Below are positions 62,151 to 64,000 of a DNA stretch of 64,000 nucleotides, piece by piece. Source of the DNA: Rhododendron vialii (lineage: Eukaryota; Streptophyta; Magnoliopsida; Ericales; Ericaceae); contig NC_080569.1 of the NCBI RefSeq assembly GCF_030253575.1, positions 6,111,001-6,175,000 on the forward strand. Reading direction: 5' to 3'. Below the pieces are notes generated by a model, which was not told where the DNA came from, did no database searches, and saw only the letters and a list, made by a program, of their open reading frames with translations. Every line of letters begins with the position of its first letter. Position 1 is the stretch's first letter. Made by a program: the position numbers and the translations under genes.

Positions 62151-63766
62151 GGGAGTTAATCTCTTCTTCCAAGGTGTCAATATGATTATTTTAACGATAC
62201 TGACCCTCATCATCAATAAAAAACGAAGTTAATGACTTATTTTTCACAGTCCCTTGGAGCTGTTGGGGGAGAGGCCAAACTCGGCAATTACAAGTTTTAG
62301 AATAATTAGATGGAATTCCGAAATGTCTGCATAGAAAATGATTCAAATGTTCAAATCATATTTAGCTTAGATGATTGGTGGTGCTTTGGCCTTTGAGTGT
62401 TAAAAGGTTGACCATATACTTTCACCAAAATTAATTGGCCCCTGTACTATTTCACGAATTATATTAAAAAGGCGACATTTCAACCATTTTTGCTTACAAA
62501 AAGCATGGACTTGATAGAATCAGCGTAGCGATTTCCCGATTAACAGGGAACCCTATCCAAACTAGTATATATAGATTCAGACTTAAGCCATAGCTAACCC
62601 AGTCGGGAAAGAAAATGACATTTCAATGCAACTAGTACATATTAGTGTCTCTTATGGTCCCGGAGAGTTGCCGTGGAATAAAGGAAACCCCTCTTTGTGT
62701 GCAGTGTATTTGGCGTCAAAACCCTTTAATTTCATGTATGAATTCTTCTCTTTGAATCCAAGACTGTATCGACCAGGTTTTTTTTTATTTTATTTAAAAA
62801 CAACAGCATTTTGTCTTAAACATCATGTTAAATAGCTAGTTTAAAATTATAGTGAGATACTCCCTGAAGAAATTTCTGCCAAAACAGTAATTCTGGACTC
62901 TAATATTGATCATCTCTAGCCGAAGAAAAAAAGAAAAAAAAAATCCTCTCTCTGCGTAAAAGCCGGAAACTTTTACTTCATTGAGACAAATCTTTTCTAA
63001 TAATAACAAGATTAATTAGACGACCATGGAAATTAAGATACAAACATACAGAAAATTTATGGGGTTCTGACGGTTCTTGCGTTTCGAACCAAAACACGAG
63101 ATATTGCGATTCATAATTCTAGAAATGTCACTAGCTATCACCTTATCCGCGATCATTTTCTTGCGATGTTAGCCGGTTTGTCGACAACTTTTGTGTATAG
63201 AAATCAACTCTTTTGCCTAATTTTCAACATTTTCAGTAGGTTGACTCCACCTCTAATTCCAAATTGTACAATGAGAGTTACGTACGTAGGTGAGCCATAA
63301 GCTAGCTATACTCTGTATATATCGACGACATTTTTGAATCAAAGCAAGAACTCATGCATGGTTAATTCCGAACGTGGCTTCAGGAACACCATCCAATAAC
63401 GTGGAAAAAAATGTTCCCTTCGATCGCCATCTCTGTTGATGTGTGGCAAAGCTGTCTATTGTCGTAACGGAACGCCCGCCAGAAACAGTTGACATTCTTG
63501 AATATCTTGCTCTAGAACCAAGTCACATAATCCGCTTGCGCGCGAGTAAAAAAAAGTGACATTTTTTTTTTGGTGCTAAAAAATGGTTATTTCTCAAAAT
63601 ACTTGGGTAAAAGTAAAAAAAAAAAATACTTTTCCAATTTCTCTTGTCGAGACGAATCAATAACTCACAAAAGTTTGACACAAAACTAACAAATGCGATA
63701 AAAATTCAAATAAAAACAAAAATTTTAGATTTAAGTTAAGTTCATAAGAACGCAATAACGTATTTT

Positions 63767-63966
63767 TGCTAGAATTAAGGATATGATTTAGTCAATATTT
63801 GATTTGGTCAATATCCTTAATTGTGTAATCTTATTTTATGCCATAAGTGTAGAATATTTCCATGTAATCTTGTATTCTTTCCTTGTTAATGTTTGTACTA
63901 TATATATTGTACAACTACGATGAATGGAATTATCAGAAAATTACTCCATAATTGTGTTTATTTTCA
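63767..63966 (+). mobile_element. 5' LTR of a retrotransposon, probably copia-like, cut by the window end
   Basis: TG...CA bounded, about 200 bp (TGCTAGAATT ... TTTATTTTCA), immediately followed by TGGTATCAGAGC (63967-63978), the primer binding site complementary to initiator Met-tRNA. An AT-rich promoter-like ACTATATATATTG stretch lies at 63897-63909. The left limit rests on the TG rule only; the internal region is outside the window. Confidence 0.75.
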
Positions 63967-64000
63967 TGGTATCAGAGCCACCTTCAATCTCCTTTTCTTA

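Overview
This is a nuclear segment of a flowering plant, most likely a woody eudicot. It is AT-rich, its protein genes are split by GT-AG introns, and they belong to plant families: LBD factors, a plastid ribosomal protein with transit peptide, CBSX, and a plant-type WRN-like RecQ. It also carries plant-type mobile elements (MULE, hAT, TRIM, copia-like LTR, tRNA-derived SINEs, MITEs). The species cannot be fixed from sequence alone.

Layout. 1-3701 (+): last six exons of TOM40. 3702-9500: no gene; a 98-bp minisatellite, small foldbacks, a nested MITE pair and a SINE. 9560-12416 (+): CBSX3. 14620-17267 (-): UCH37-type deubiquitinase. 19179-22294 (+): mitochondrial calcium uniporter. 23121-23669 (-): LBD transcription factor. 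25058-38080 (-): 20-exon WRN-like RecQ helicase of 903 aa with a complete reading frame, carrying a TRIM retrotransposon and a SINE in introns and an E2F-type site upstream of the ATG. 39295-40560: broken copy of plastid RPL17. 40687-41072: near-perfect palindrome. 42280-43082: broken RecQ fragment. 43676-46275 (+): intact plastid RPL17. 46941-62150: nested transposons in a duplicated host segment. 63767-end: start of an LTR retrotransposon.

Two things stand out. First, the order RecQ / broken RPL17 / broken RecQ / RPL17 fits a tandem duplication of a RecQ-RPL17 block followed by reciprocal loss, leaving one working copy of each gene. Second, a 10.8-kb Mutator-like element (50666-61486) has a 10-bp target duplication, terminal repeats carrying a short motif at 29-30 bp spacing, an apparently intact 715-aa MURA-type transposase, and a convergent ULP1-type (C48) protease gene that has lost its catalytic Gln/Cys block. 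Several housekeeping genes here (TOM40, CBSX3, MCU) encode mitochondrial proteins; I treat that as coincidence. All exon models were made by hand from splice sites, frame continuity and recalled family motifs, with no database search.
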